A stretch of 64,000 bases of DNA from Paraflavitalea sp. CAU 1676 (GCF_029223285.1 NZ_JARHUJ010000003.1:434001-498000), one strand, 5' to 3'; positions 55,385 to 62,890 are shown, counted from the first letter of the stretch. Made by a program: numbers and translations. Notes: a model not told the origin generated them from the sequence alone.

Positions 55385-56275
55385 ATGGCATCAAAAAACA
55401 CAGCGGCTGCCGCAAGGCAGACCGCTAAACCCGTTTTATCGGTAGTCAACTTTGAAAACGTAGATTTTTCAAACTCACAAAATGCGCCGGCTGTTACATC
55501 ACAGGCTGAAGTTTTGCCACCCGCTCCGGCTGCTATCGTTTTACAAGATGACCAAAACGTCATGCAAAGTAAGCGTTATGTTAGGGGTATAGTAGAGTAC
55601 ATGTCTCCCGCTGAAATTCTGGAGCCGGTCTTGCAACTCCTTAGACAGACCTCCGGCAAATTGATCCTAACCGGAACAAATGAGCTGACCAACGCAAATG
55701 CAGACAGCAGCTTAAATGTGTCCTACGGGCGGCTAAACCTCGTGGCCCGCTTTGAAATCGATGCGGAGGTTTTCTATGAAATCGGGGTTCTGATAGCCTA
55801 CGATTTGCAGATTCCAAAGATCAAAATATACAGCGGGGCCAAGGTTTCCGCGTGTATGAATCTTTGCGTATTTCAGGCGGATGATGTGGTAAAATTTGAC
55901 ATTACGAACGGGGTCAACCTGCAAATGGTTCAAACATTTCTCACGCAGTTAACGGAGAGGATCGCCAATGTTAGCCGGATCGTACAAAGGCTGAAGGGCG
56001 TACCGATCAGCCCGGAGGCAATGGATACCCTAATTGGCCGGATGCTGATAAAGACCACAGAAAAGAAGCTGGCGCACGGTACCACCTCGATATTGTCAGG
56101 GCTTGACACCATGACCGATGACAGGAGCAAATACTATTACAAGCAGCCCAATTTTAACGCCTGGCTTTTTTACAACGCCTTTACCGAATACATGGAAAAG
56201 CGGGTTAATTTCTTTGATATCCCAGACAAGGCGCGGGACGTATTCAGCCTGATTTCAGAAAATTGCCTTTCCTAA
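55385..56275 (+). CDS. DUF932/DUF3871-like phage-plasmid protein
   Basis: 296 residues. After a low-complexity N-terminal 60 residues (Ala-rich), the core reads KRYVRGIVEYMSPAEILEPV, LNLVARFEID, IKIYSGAKVSACMNLCVFQ and, near residues 258-269, NAWLFYNAFTEY. This last pattern and the ACMNL pattern resemble the DUF932 and DUF3871 proteins that are frequent on Bacteroidota plasmids and mobile elements and are of unknown role. The match is by eye, so moderate. It is 91 bases after the preceding gene and ends before a terminator. Confidence 0.5.
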   Translation: MASKNTAAAARQTAKPVLSVVNFENVDFSNSQNAPAVTSQAEVLPPAPAAIVLQDDQNVMQSKRYVRGIVEYMSPAEILEPVLQLLRQTSGKLILTGTNELTNANADSSLNVSYGRLNLVARFEIDAEVFYEIGVLIAYDLQIPKIKIYSGAKVSACMNLCVFQADDVVKFDITNGVNLQMVQTFLTQLTERIANVSRIVQRLKGVPISPEAMDTLIGRMLIKTTEKKLAHGTTSILSGLDTMTDDRSKYYYKQPNFNAWLFYNAFTEYMEKRVNFFDIPDKARDVFSLISENCLS

Positions 56276-56376
56276 AATCTAAAACCTTCTGCGGTCCGTT
56301 TATTCTGGCAGGAGAGTACTATTAGGGAATAATTCTGAAAGAATTCATAGGTTAATGGCATCTGTATATTCCAAAT

Positions 56377-56405
56377 ACCCGGCTTATTCAGGCCGGGTTT
56401 CTTTT
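56377..56405 (+). terminator. First of two tandem terminators
   Basis: CCCGGC (56378-56383) pairs with GCCGGG (56392-56397), followed by TTTCTTTT. It ends the DUF932-like transcript. Confidence 0.85.
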
Positions 56406-56506
56406 GGGTCGATCGATTTAACGGTAAAGTGTTAGTCAATAAACTCTATAGCTAAAAGTCATTATACTTTTACTGTAGGTTAGTTTAATATGCCGTCATG
56501 ACGCAG

Positions 56507-56535
56507 CCCGGCTCTTTTGAGCCGGGTTTCTTTTT
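56507..56535 (+). terminator. Second of two tandem terminators
   Basis: CCCGGCTC (56507-56514) pairs with GAGCCGGG (56517-56524), followed by TTTCTTTTT. It shares its CCCGGC/GCCGGGTTTCTTTT core with the first one 130 bases earlier. Confidence 0.85.
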
Positions 56536-56575
56536 GCCTTTTTTCCTCCCGATCCCAATATTTTAACAATTTTTA

Positions 56576-56608
56576 TTTGGAAACCGCTATAATTCGTTTG
56601 TATATTTA
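56576..56608 (+). promoter_or_regulatory. Promoter for the 68-residue gene
   Basis: TTTG at 56576-56579, 21 bases, TATATTTA at 56601-56608 (7 of 8 matches to TAnnTTTG). Transcription starts near 56614. Confidence 0.7.
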
Positions 56609-56658
56609 CGTTAGTTCTTTACAAGCGGACAAAGGCGGATTATCGCCCAATCTTCAAA

Positions 56659-56865
56659 ATGTTTTCTATGACGAAATACTACAACGTCATAGCCAAAAAC
56701 AAAAACGGAGCCTTTGCGAAGTATCGCAGGGTTTCTACGCCTTACCGTCTGGCCGACTATCTTTCCCGTAACAATTTCCTGTACGCTACATATTATAATA
56801 AGAGTGACCGCTCAAAGGCGGGTTACTGGAACAAGCAAGACGGCTTGGTCTTGGATCGCTTGTAA
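56659..56865 (+). CDS. Small basic protein of the element
   Basis: 68 residues (or 65 from the ATG at 56668, MTKYYNVIAKNKNG). Tyr- and Lys/Arg-rich (KYRRVSTPYRLADYLSRNNFLYATYYNKS) without a membrane segment. It has its own promoter (56576-56608) and lies between two tandem terminators and a structured gap. Not recognised. The frame overlapping it from 56517 to 56771 is a shadow. Confidence 0.5.
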   Translation: MFSMTKYYNVIAKNKNGAFAKYRRVSTPYRLADYLSRNNFLYATYYNKSDRSKAGYWNKQDGLVLDRL

Positions 56866-57311
56866 CTGGCTATGACGCTAAAAAACTGAGGTATACCACC
56901 ACCTCATGAAAAACCACCTTTCACCCCGTCCGGGTAGGACAATACACTACTAAACCCCGCCGAAGGCACCATTTTTCGACTGCAATGCTCGGCCACTGAC
57001 ACGGCCATGTTTACATAAACAAGACGCTAAAGAGGCTTAAATAGGACCACAGACAGCCAGCCACCTGTAGGCACTGGCTGAACGTTTTCACGTTTCCCCA
57101 CGGCCCGCTTCGGCGGGCCTGCGGGGTCTAATCAAGGCAAAAGCCCTCAACGGAGCGTCGCAACGAACGCCCAATCCAGGATCGCCAGCCTGCTAACAAA
57201 ACTTGTTGCTTTCGGCTTTATATCGGACACAGGGTAGGGGATAAGTTCTATAACATATCCCATCCGGTGACACTAATGACACCAAACACTCATTTTCTAA
57301 CAATTTTCAAA
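56866..57311. other. Structured gap: candidate origin or packaging region
   Basis: 446 bases without a gene. Hairpins in order: TGAGGT/ACCTCA (56887-56906); CAGCCAG (57054-57060) with CTGGCTG (57074-57080); AACG-ttttca-CGTT (57081-57094); and a GC-rich hairpin 57096-57126 with CCCC, GGCCCGC, loop TTCG, GCGGGCC, GGGG. The last three abut. This resembles a single-strand or double-strand replication origin of a rolling-circle replicon. The nick site is not identified. Confidence 0.45.
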
Positions 57312-57503
57312 ATGGCTAATCGTGGTTTTCGCATTCTCGGACTGCCGCTAATTTGGGCACTCCTGATAGGTGTTGTTGTTTTTATCCTCTGGAAACCGAT
57401 CACGGCGCTATTTAAAGGACTTGCGCAAAAATTCAAATCTCCGGAACAGACAGCGGCCGAACCGGCTGCGACAACAACGGAAACTGAGATCAAAAATTCT
57501 TAA
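57312..57503 (+). CDS. Small single-pass membrane protein
   Basis: 63 residues from the ATG at 57312 (MANRGFRILGLPLIWALLIG); an upstream ATG at 57267 adds 15 residues. One membrane segment (ILGLPLIWALLIGVVVFIL) is followed by a short basic part and a Thr/Ala/Glu-rich tail (AAEPAATTTETEI). It is a candidate membrane component of the virion in the run of small genes before the capsid candidate. Confidence 0.55.
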   Translation: MANRGFRILGLPLIWALLIGVVVFILWKPITALFKGLAQKFKSPEQTAAEPAATTTETEIKNS

Positions 57504-57515
57504 AAACATTAATCT

Positions 57516-57623
57516 ATGAGACGTAGTAGAAGGAAGATTATCCCAAAATCAATCTTCAGAAGATTGCCGACCAGAGTCAAAAAAATGGTCTCTCGCGTGG
57601 CTCGTCGCAGGCGTCGGTATTAA
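57516..57623 (+). CDS. Arg-rich 35-residue peptide
   Basis: Below the usual size cut-off. ATG at 57516, stop TAA at 57621-57623. Thirty-five residues with about 13 Arg and 4 Lys, beginning MRRSRRKIIPKS and ending RRRRRY, no acidic residue. It is comparable in size and charge to genome-condensing peptides of small phages such as the microvirus J protein. It lies 13 bases after the upstream membrane protein and 26 before the next gene. The DNA-packing role is inferred. Confidence 0.6.
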   Translation: MRRSRRKIIPKSIFRRLPTRVKKMVSRVARRRRRY

Positions 57624-57648
57624 ATCACATTTGTAAACAAAATCAAAA

Positions 57649-57786
57649 ATGGCACGAAGGAGAGTGAAGCTGCTAGGTATGCGCTTCAAACCGATTGTTC
57701 TCATTGCACTGGGTGTAGGAGTATTATTATTTGGCAAAAAGATTTGGGCTATGATCCAAGGTATCATAAAACCTCCTACCCAATAG
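57649..57786 (+). CDS. 45-residue basic single-pass membrane protein
   Basis: ATG at 57649 (MARRRVKLLGMRFKP), stop TAG at 57784. A positive N terminus is followed by one hydrophobic segment (IVLIALGVGVLLFG, residues 16-29) and a short tail. It fits a minor membrane protein of an internal lipid layer. It is below the usual size cut-off but has the right position in the tightly packed block. Confidence 0.55.
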   Translation: MARRRVKLLGMRFKPIVLIALGVGVLLFGKKIWAMIQGIIKPPTQ

Positions 57787-57822
57787 CCCGTTTTTAATCC
57801 GTACTTATTTATCTATTGAACA

Positions 57823-57993
57823 ATGATTGTCAAGACAGGTGAAACCCGCCAAGAAGTATTAACGAGCGGCACCTACAATGGTATTCTGATCAATGTTACC
57901 CTATTCGCAGCACTGGTAAATAATCAGCTAAATGCTGCCGACTGGAATCCTGCAACCGTTCAGGTCAAATGCATCCTGCAACGCGAAAAGTAG
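57823..57993 (+). CDS. 56-residue beta-like protein
   Basis: ATG at 57823, stop TAG at 57991-57993, only 12 bases before the capsid candidate. The sequence (TGETRQEVLTSGTYNGILINVTLFAALV-type strands, with no membrane segment) suggests a small beta protein. It could be a minor capsid or cement subunit. The function is not known. Confidence 0.5.
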   Translation: MIVKTGETRQEVLTSGTYNGILINVTLFAALVNNQLNAADWNPATVQVKCILQREK

Positions 57994-58005
57994 CAGCATT
58001 TCGTA

Positions 58006-58833
58006 ATGAATGACAACCTGCAAATTCTGGGGCTGTTTAACACAGTGATGAAAGGGGAGTATGAATTCTACAATGGCATGGACTACATATTCCCTGCCGT
58101 TGGAACAAAGAACATACGTCAGCACATGGTTTTCCTGTATTTCGGAATGCCATTACGTATCAACCTCGGGGATGTATTAATTACTGAAGTTACCATCCCC
58201 ACTTCCGGTACATTTTCTTCGGACTGTGATCTTTCACTGTGTAATATAGAATTTACCGCTAACCCCTCGATTGGTTACGAAAGGGGCATTCCTTCGACGG
58301 TGAGTGAAGTAGTCCAGGAGAATAGCACAAAGCAGACTTTCAATCCCGGAAACCTTGTCACAGACCTATGTCTGTTGAATTTCGACAAGAATGATTTTAC
58401 TACTCAGGTAGTGCAGACGTTGAACGTTTCCTCCGACCGCTGGAACTGGAACGGCAATTTTAATCAGGTGTATCTGAATCATACCCTGCAATACGGTTTT
58501 GTACCGAACTACCGGTACGGTTCTGTTTTACCTATTGCGGCCTCCGATCCTACAGGCCGGGTTTTCCGTGGCAATGACCAGTACCCGCAAACCTTCTACC
58601 TGTTCGGCGGTAAGACTGCAATGGGGAGGCAGGAGATTAACAAATGCCGGGTGGATATTTCCTTTAACGGAACACAGGTCGCGGCCTCTCAAAACTACCT
58701 TGTTTTCCGGCGCTTTATTACCTCAAAGAACATCATTCGCACCAGCGAATTGAGGGCGTATAAACACGCCGAAGAAAACCTAAAAGATGTTCCGCAAAGT
58801 CTCAGCGGCAACATGAACACAGGGGCTATATAG
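58006..58833 (+). CDS. Putative major capsid protein
   Basis: 275 residues, no membrane segment, low in charge, rich in Asn/Thr/Phe/Gly and beta-forming residues (for example LITEVTIPTSGTFSSD, FNQVYLNHTLQYGF, KCRVDISFNGTQVAAS). Size and position fit a double-jelly-roll capsid protein like PM2 P2 (269 residues) or that of FLiP. A perfect hairpin at 58849-58870 just after its stop suggests preferential expression. Identity rests on size, composition and context. Alternatives are a spike or scaffold protein. Confidence 0.45.
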   Translation: MNDNLQILGLFNTVMKGEYEFYNGMDYIFPAVGTKNIRQHMVFLYFGMPLRINLGDVLITEVTIPTSGTFSSDCDLSLCNIEFTANPSIGYERGIPSTVSEVVQENSTKQTFNPGNLVTDLCLLNFDKNDFTTQVVQTLNVSSDRWNWNGNFNQVYLNHTLQYGFVPNYRYGSVLPIAASDPTGRVFRGNDQYPQTFYLFGGKTAMGRQEINKCRVDISFNGTQVAASQNYLVFRRFITSKNIIRTSELRAYKHAEENLKDVPQSLSGNMNTGAI

Positions 58834-58848
58834 GTTTTAATGGTGAAT

Positions 58849-58874
58849 GAAGGAGGTGCAAGCCTCCTTCTTTA
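58849..58874 (+). terminator. Hairpin after the capsid candidate (terminator or attenuator)
   Basis: GAAGGAGG (58849-58856), loop TGCAAG, CCTCCTTC (58863-58870), then TTT. It is a perfect 8-bp stem with a short T-run, placed 15 bases after the capsid stop, so it may trim or attenuate transcription into the later genes. Confidence 0.6.
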
Positions 58875-58885
58875 AATTTCATGCT

Positions 58886-59518
58886 ATGGACCCCGCGATG
58901 ATTCAGGCGGCTATTACCGCCCGGAAGCAGCTTGTTAACCTGTTCCCGGAGCAAAGCACGGTTGGCCGCTTTATGAGGGCTTTCGATTCGGGCGACAATC
59001 TTTTTAGTTCCCTCATTAAAGGATGGAGCACCATTTTCAAGGGTAAAAAATACCGGTCAGGTCAATACCTGCTAGGCGAAAAGTACATGTTGTACGTGCT
59101 GGGCATCGATATTCACGACCGCAAAAAAGTACCTGATGAGATGGTAGGGGAGGCAATGGACTTCTTTTCCGCCCTGCTCTCGACCCCGATCACCACTTAC
59201 GAGGCATTGGAGGAACTACAGAAAGATGTCGAATTGTACAGGAAAAACCGCTCGGAGGGAAAAGACACGGATCTACTTACACTTCAAAAAGCAAAGGATT
59301 TATTGAACAAGCTGCCCTTCAACGATATCAAAGGTGCTTGGCAAAGTCCGCTGCAAAGCTGGGCGGAAAGTGACACAAGCCAGGCGGGCATCATGTCAAC
59401 GGTAGAAACGGCGCTCGGTATTCCTCCCGGAGTTGGTCTTAAAGGATGGATTATGCCCGTAGTCGGTATAGTCGTATTCCTCATTTTCATCAGGCTACTA
59501 AAATCAAAGAAAAGATGA
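58886..59518 (+). CDS. Putative membrane-anchored virion protein (210 residues)
   Basis: I start at the ATG at 58886 (MDPAMIQAAITARKQL), since the ATG at 58847 lies in the hairpin. A helical body (RFMRAFDSGDNLFSSL, ALEELQKDVELYRKNRSEG) is followed by one membrane segment at the C terminus (GWIMPVVGIVVFLIFIRLL) and a basic tail. The next gene overlaps its stop (ATGA). Not recognised. Confidence 0.55.
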   Translation: MDPAMIQAAITARKQLVNLFPEQSTVGRFMRAFDSGDNLFSSLIKGWSTIFKGKKYRSGQYLLGEKYMLYVLGIDIHDRKKVPDEMVGEAMDFFSALLSTPITTYEALEELQKDVELYRKNRSEGKDTDLLTLQKAKDLLNKLPFNDIKGAWQSPLQSWAESDTSQAGIMSTVETALGIPPGVGLKGWIMPVVGIVVFLIFIRLLKSKKR

Positions 59519-59850
59519 GTGGTTTAGCGCCCTCCTTGGTTACTACAGGGCTGATTTCCGGCAGCATCAATACAGGGCTTATCAAACTCCCGGAAATAGG
59601 ACAAAGCATTAGCCAGATCGGTACGGCCAAAACCCCGGAGACTAAAACAGGTGGTTTCTGGAACTTCCTCGGGAATCTGGTTAACAGCGGAGCAAGTATT
59701 TTAACCGGCGGCAAATCTATTGATCTGTCGAAAACCATTAAACTCCCGGAGGTAAAGGTCGATGCCGGGGTTAACTCAAACTCGCTGATTAAAATCGGCG
59801 TGTTTGCGATTGTCACAATAATTATTCTCAAAATCTTCAAAGTCTTTTAA
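59515..59850 (+). CDS. Putative membrane virion protein (111 residues)
   Basis: Start at 59515, overlapping the previous stop by four bases. Glycine-rich N-terminal half (GLISGSINTGLIKLPEIGQSI), then SILTGGKSIDLSKTIKLPEVKVD, and one membrane segment at the C terminus (IGVFAIVTIIILKIF). The longer frame from 59446 is not supported by the overlap. Not recognised. Confidence 0.55.
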   Translation: MSGLAPSLVTTGLISGSINTGLIKLPEIGQSISQIGTAKTPETKTGGFWNFLGNLVNSGASILTGGKSIDLSKTIKLPEVKVDAGVNSNSLIKIGVFAIVTIIILKIFKVF

Positions 59851-59852
59851 TC

Positions 59853-60236
59853 ATGCGTCCCTATGATATGCTGCATGGTGTCGTGGAGAAATTCACACCC
59901 ATCCCAAAATCTGAGGCTGCGGCACTCCAAACACAAGCCGTTACAGAATATCACAAAATCAAAAAGGATTGGGAGGAGATTCTATCCCATAATTCGGAGG
60001 AGGCAAAAAAAGCCGCTGACGATGTGAACTACGTCGCACAATACAGGCCATTAAAATTGAAACATAAACTGGTGAGCTTTTTTGAACGCTGGTACGTGCA
60101 GTATGCTATGGCCGTATTATTCATATTCCTGATTCGTGCAATACAACGGTGGCTGACTGATGCGCCTGAAAGCGAAAAGGAGGATGAAATGGACGTTTTT
60201 CAGGAGTTTCTGAAATTCAAACGAATGAACAATTAA
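59853..60236 (+). CDS. Putative membrane virion protein (127 residues)
   Basis: Starts two bases after the previous stop. The N-terminal two thirds are helical and charged (SEAAALQTQAVTEYHKIKKDWEEI), then one membrane segment (VQYAMAVLFIFLIRAIQRW) and an acidic, charged tail. Not recognised. Confidence 0.55.
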   Translation: MRPYDMLHGVVEKFTPIPKSEAAALQTQAVTEYHKIKKDWEEILSHNSEEAKKAADDVNYVAQYRPLKLKHKLVSFFERWYVQYAMAVLFIFLIRAIQRWLTDAPESEKEDEMDVFQEFLKFKRMNN

Positions 60237-60249
60237 CCCTCGGTTGGTT

Positions 60250-60849
60250 ATGCACAAGTATTTAAAGTTAGGGGGGGGCGGAAGATTTCCGCTCTCTTTT
60301 GTTTTGATCCTTGGCGGTCTGGTGGTGCTGGTGATCTGGCTTTCGAAGTCGGGTATTTTCAAATCACTGGGCGACGGCCTGCGTGGCCTGCTTGACCGGC
60401 TTAACCTGCTTTCCTCGAATATCAGTGACGTGGCCGGGTACGGATCAGTTGATCAGGCGACGAGCGTCAAGGGGCAGGTAAAGGCAATGGAAGCGGCGGC
60501 AAAAAAGAACAGGATCGAGCCGACAGCCTACCACATCGCAAAGGCCGGCGAAATCTGGGAACATATGGATTACGAGGTGCCTTTCGCTTTAATGAGCAAT
60601 GATCTTCCCAAGGAAAAACAGGAAAAGATCATGAACATTTTTATCAATACTACGCTGGAAGATCAGGCAAAAATCATTCTGGCGTATGGTGAAAAAGCTG
60701 TTCCTGCACGCCTTTGGTGGTATCAGGTTCTATACAAGGACACCTCCGGCACTTTAAAGGACCATGTTACCCGGTATTTCACAGACAAAAATTCCCATGA
60801 TGTAATGCTTCATTACATCAATTACGCTTTAAAAACCTTCCTACAATGA
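60250..60849 (+). CDS. Putative membrane virion protein (199 residues)
   Basis: ATG at 60250 (MHKYLKLGGGGRFPLSF), preceded by a possible TTG at 60244 that would only add two residues. One N-terminal membrane segment (FVLILGGLVVLVIWLSKSG), then a helical soluble domain (VKGQVKAMEAAAKKNRIEP, EKIMNIFINTTLEDQAKIILAYG). Its sequence begins with an eight-G tract at 60271-60278. It overlaps the spike candidate by four bases. Not recognised. Confidence 0.55.
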   Translation: MHKYLKLGGGGRFPLSFVLILGGLVVLVIWLSKSGIFKSLGDGLRGLLDRLNLLSSNISDVAGYGSVDQATSVKGQVKAMEAAAKKNRIEPTAYHIAKAGEIWEHMDYEVPFALMSNDLPKEKQEKIMNIFINTTLEDQAKIILAYGEKAVPARLWWYQVLYKDTSGTLKDHVTRYFTDKNSHDVMLHYINYALKTFLQ

Positions 60850-61652
60850 TTAATCCGCAAGAAAACCCGCACCTCCTGACGCAGGACTATTTTCAGGAGC
60901 TATTGGAAAAGATTTTCCCGGGTATGAAGGTAAATGACATAATCCCTTTTCATCATCAGGGATTAGCGTCAGCAATGATTAACAACAGGAGTATCTATTA
61001 TGGGTACTGGACTTTTCCTTGCAGTAGCTATAATACAGAATTGAGCCATATAAAGTGCGCCGGTTCTCCGGATAAGATCGTATTAGGTCCATTCCCTAAT
61101 GGTGGTGTAACTGCCGGACTGGCGTTTGATTATTCGTGGTTTGGGTTGGCAAGCTACGTGCAGCATTCGGCCACATTCAACAGCTTCAGCATGACTTTTA
61201 GTGGCTTCAGGGCCACATTCGATAACACACCTGCGCCACCACCGGCGCCGATTCCAGAACCCATTACGACGGAATATGAATATACTTCCCAGCCTCCAGG
61301 TGTATTTGAAGAAGGAATGCTCAAATACCAGTTTCAGGTACAAGGGGTGCCGAACAGTACGCTTCACATGAATTTGGATGGTACATCATATTTCGGTAAT
61401 GACATTGGTTCATGGAGTGTACGGTATCAGGGTGGGGGAGATATGTTTCCCCCTATTGCGCTCTCCCAGTTTAATACTAGCCCGGTTGTAGGCTATGACG
61501 TGGAATTGAATAGTAGCGGATTGGCAAATATGGAATTGCGCTTCTTTCCTTATCCCGGATTTGGCTTTGCTGGCGTCTATGGTAACATAGTCAGTGCAAC
61601 GGCTGGAGTTCCGGGTTCTCCGCTAATCACCTTTGAATATGGTAATATCTGA
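60846..61652 (+). CDS. Putative spike or receptor-binding protein
   Basis: 268 residues in two beta-rich halves joined by a Pro-rich hinge (residues 129-139, PAPPPAPIPEP). The second half (YQFQVQGVPNSTLHMNLDGTS, WSVRYQGGGDMFPPIAL) looks like a small receptor-binding head. Its start overlaps the previous gene by four bases (ATGA). The hinge and beta content suggest a vertex spike. Not recognised by sequence. Confidence 0.45.
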   Translation: MINPQENPHLLTQDYFQELLEKIFPGMKVNDIIPFHHQGLASAMINNRSIYYGYWTFPCSSYNTELSHIKCAGSPDKIVLGPFPNGGVTAGLAFDYSWFGLASYVQHSATFNSFSMTFSGFRATFDNTPAPPPAPIPEPITTEYEYTSQPPGVFEEGMLKYQFQVQGVPNSTLHMNLDGTSYFGNDIGSWSVRYQGGGDMFPPIALSQFNTSPVVGYDVELNSSGLANMELRFFPYPGFGFAGVYGNIVSATAGVPGSPLITFEYGNI

Positions 61653-61655
61653 TGT

Positions 61656-62213
61656 ATGAATGAAATTCAGGTAAAAATTTACAGTGCGTCGCAAGAACGA
61701 CTCCTGCGTAAATTTTCTGCTGAACAGTCGGAATTGCTGGCAAGATTTATGGTTGCGCAGGCGGCGCACGAAACCGGCAATTTTACGTCAGACGCTTTCA
61801 AGCGTAACAATAATACCGCAGGATACAAACCATTTCCCTCCAGTATTTGGCAGGTATACCCAAGCCCAGCAGGGGCCAATAAAACCTACGCATACTTTTC
61901 TTCAATAGAAAATTCATGCTATGAAGTTGCCGACTGGCTGGGACGTAGGGAAACGGCCTTTAGCAAAGTCAAGACCGTGGCAGATTTCGCAGCAGCCCTG
62001 CGAAGCAATAATTATTACACGGACACAGTTGGGAATTACACGTCTGGTCTGTCGTTTTACTTCAGCTCACTTTTTAAAGAGGCTGGCGCAGGTGTTGGTG
62101 CTTTATTTTCAGGACAGGACAAAAAAATCGATCTGTTACCAATTTTAGCGACGACCATCATCACTTTTGTCGCCTCTTATTTTCTCCGCCAATTATTTAA
62201 AAAACGTAAATAA
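61656..62213 (+). CDS. Membrane-anchored muralytic enzyme (glucosaminidase or lysozyme-like)
   Basis: 185 residues. The N-terminal part has AQAAHETGNF (residues 34-43) with a Glu39 that fits the catalytic Glu of the glucosaminidase/lysozyme-like superfamily, then YAYFSSIENSCYEVADWLGRRETAF and AAALRSNNYYTD, typical of peptidoglycan-cleaving domains of Bacteroidota phages. One C-terminal membrane segment (ILATTIITFVASYFLRQ) anchors it. It starts three bases after the spike candidate and ends at a terminator. FLiP and PM2-like virions also carry a lytic enzyme. Confidence 0.75.
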   Translation: MNEIQVKIYSASQERLLRKFSAEQSELLARFMVAQAAHETGNFTSDAFKRNNNTAGYKPFPSSIWQVYPSPAGANKTYAYFSSIENSCYEVADWLGRRETAFSKVKTVADFAAALRSNNYYTDTVGNYTSGLSFYFSSLFKEAGAGVGALFSGQDKKIDLLPILATTIITFVASYFLRQLFKKRK

Positions 62214-62239
62214 AGACCTGTTCTCACACAGGTCTTTTT
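62212..62239 (+). terminator. Terminator ending the morphogenesis operon
   Basis: AAAGACCTGT (62212-62221), loop TCTCAC, ACAGGTCTTTTT. The stem begins at the stop codon of the muralytic enzyme gene. Confidence 0.85.
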
Positions 62240-62258
62240 CTACCTCAATCTATTTTTT

Positions 62259-62462
62259 ATGACAAGAAATGAGCGTTACACCGTAACGTACCTAAAGCTA
62301 TTGGTTGCAGGTGATCGCTTTCGTTTTGGCAAGCTGGATTTGCTACACAGCGTAGAATTTGCCAATGGGCAGGGTGTAGAAATCTACAATATGATTACGC
62401 GGCAAAAATGCTTTTATACGAAAGCAGTCTGCAATAAAGAAAAAGTTCTCAAAATCCTCTAA
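62259..62462 (+). CDS. Small basic protein of the replication module
   Basis: 67 residues (MTRNERYTVTYLKLLVAGDRF, IYNMITRQKCFYTKAV), predicted mixed alpha/beta, soluble. It is the first gene after the terminator, followed 11 bases later by the next gene. Similar in composition to the small protein at 56659. Not recognised. Confidence 0.5.
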   Translation: MTRNERYTVTYLKLLVAGDRFRFGKLDLLHSVEFANGQGVEIYNMITRQKCFYTKAVCNKEKVLKIL

Positions 62463-62473
62463 ATCTCAAAATC

Positions 62474-62875
62474 ATGACAGCACTGAATTTCCTGAAACAC
62501 TTTAAATCTAAAAGGTATACGTCTGAGATGCTCAACAATATAGAGCATGTCTTAACCTATTGCGAAAATACCCTCCAGCACAAAACCTATATGACAGCCA
62601 GCGACGAATACGACCAGCGGCTATTGTGGGCGTTTGGCCAGGCATTACACTTTTACGGGTGCAATTTCCAGATTGGAAAATTAACCCAAGCCAATGCAGC
62701 TTATGAACGCTGGGTTTCTACGGTAGGGGTGCCGGAAGTGGTTGTAATAAATGAGATAGCCGCCCGTATGCTATCCTATTTGCACAATAGCGTATACGAT
62801 ATCCGGTATTACAGAAAACTGATAGGGGAGTTCACCTACTACCGATACATAAAGGAGCTAAAAGAAAAACATTGA
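62474..62875 (+). CDS. Hypothetical helical protein of the replication module
   Basis: 133 residues, helical, soluble, Tyr-rich (TSEMLNNIEHVLTYCENTLQ, DQRLLWAFGQALHFYGCNF, YDIRYYRKLIGEFTYYRYI). It lies 15 bases before the Rep gene, so it may be a Rep cofactor or single-strand-binding partner. This is position only. Confidence 0.5.
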   Translation: MTALNFLKHFKSKRYTSEMLNNIEHVLTYCENTLQHKTYMTASDEYDQRLLWAFGQALHFYGCNFQIGKLTQANAAYERWVSTVGVPEVVVINEIAARMLSYLHNSVYDIRYYRKLIGEFTYYRYIKELKEKH

Positions 62876-62890
62876 CAGAAAATCTTCTAT

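Noticed and set aside
58847-59518. Longer 223-residue version of the virion protein starting at 58847.
   Set aside because: The first codons are the hairpin GAAGGAGG/CCTCCTTC. The ATG at 58886 gives a natural start (MDPAMIQAA).
59446-59850. 134-residue version starting at 59446.
   Set aside because: The ATG at 59515 overlaps the preceding stop (ATGA), the pattern used elsewhere in the block.
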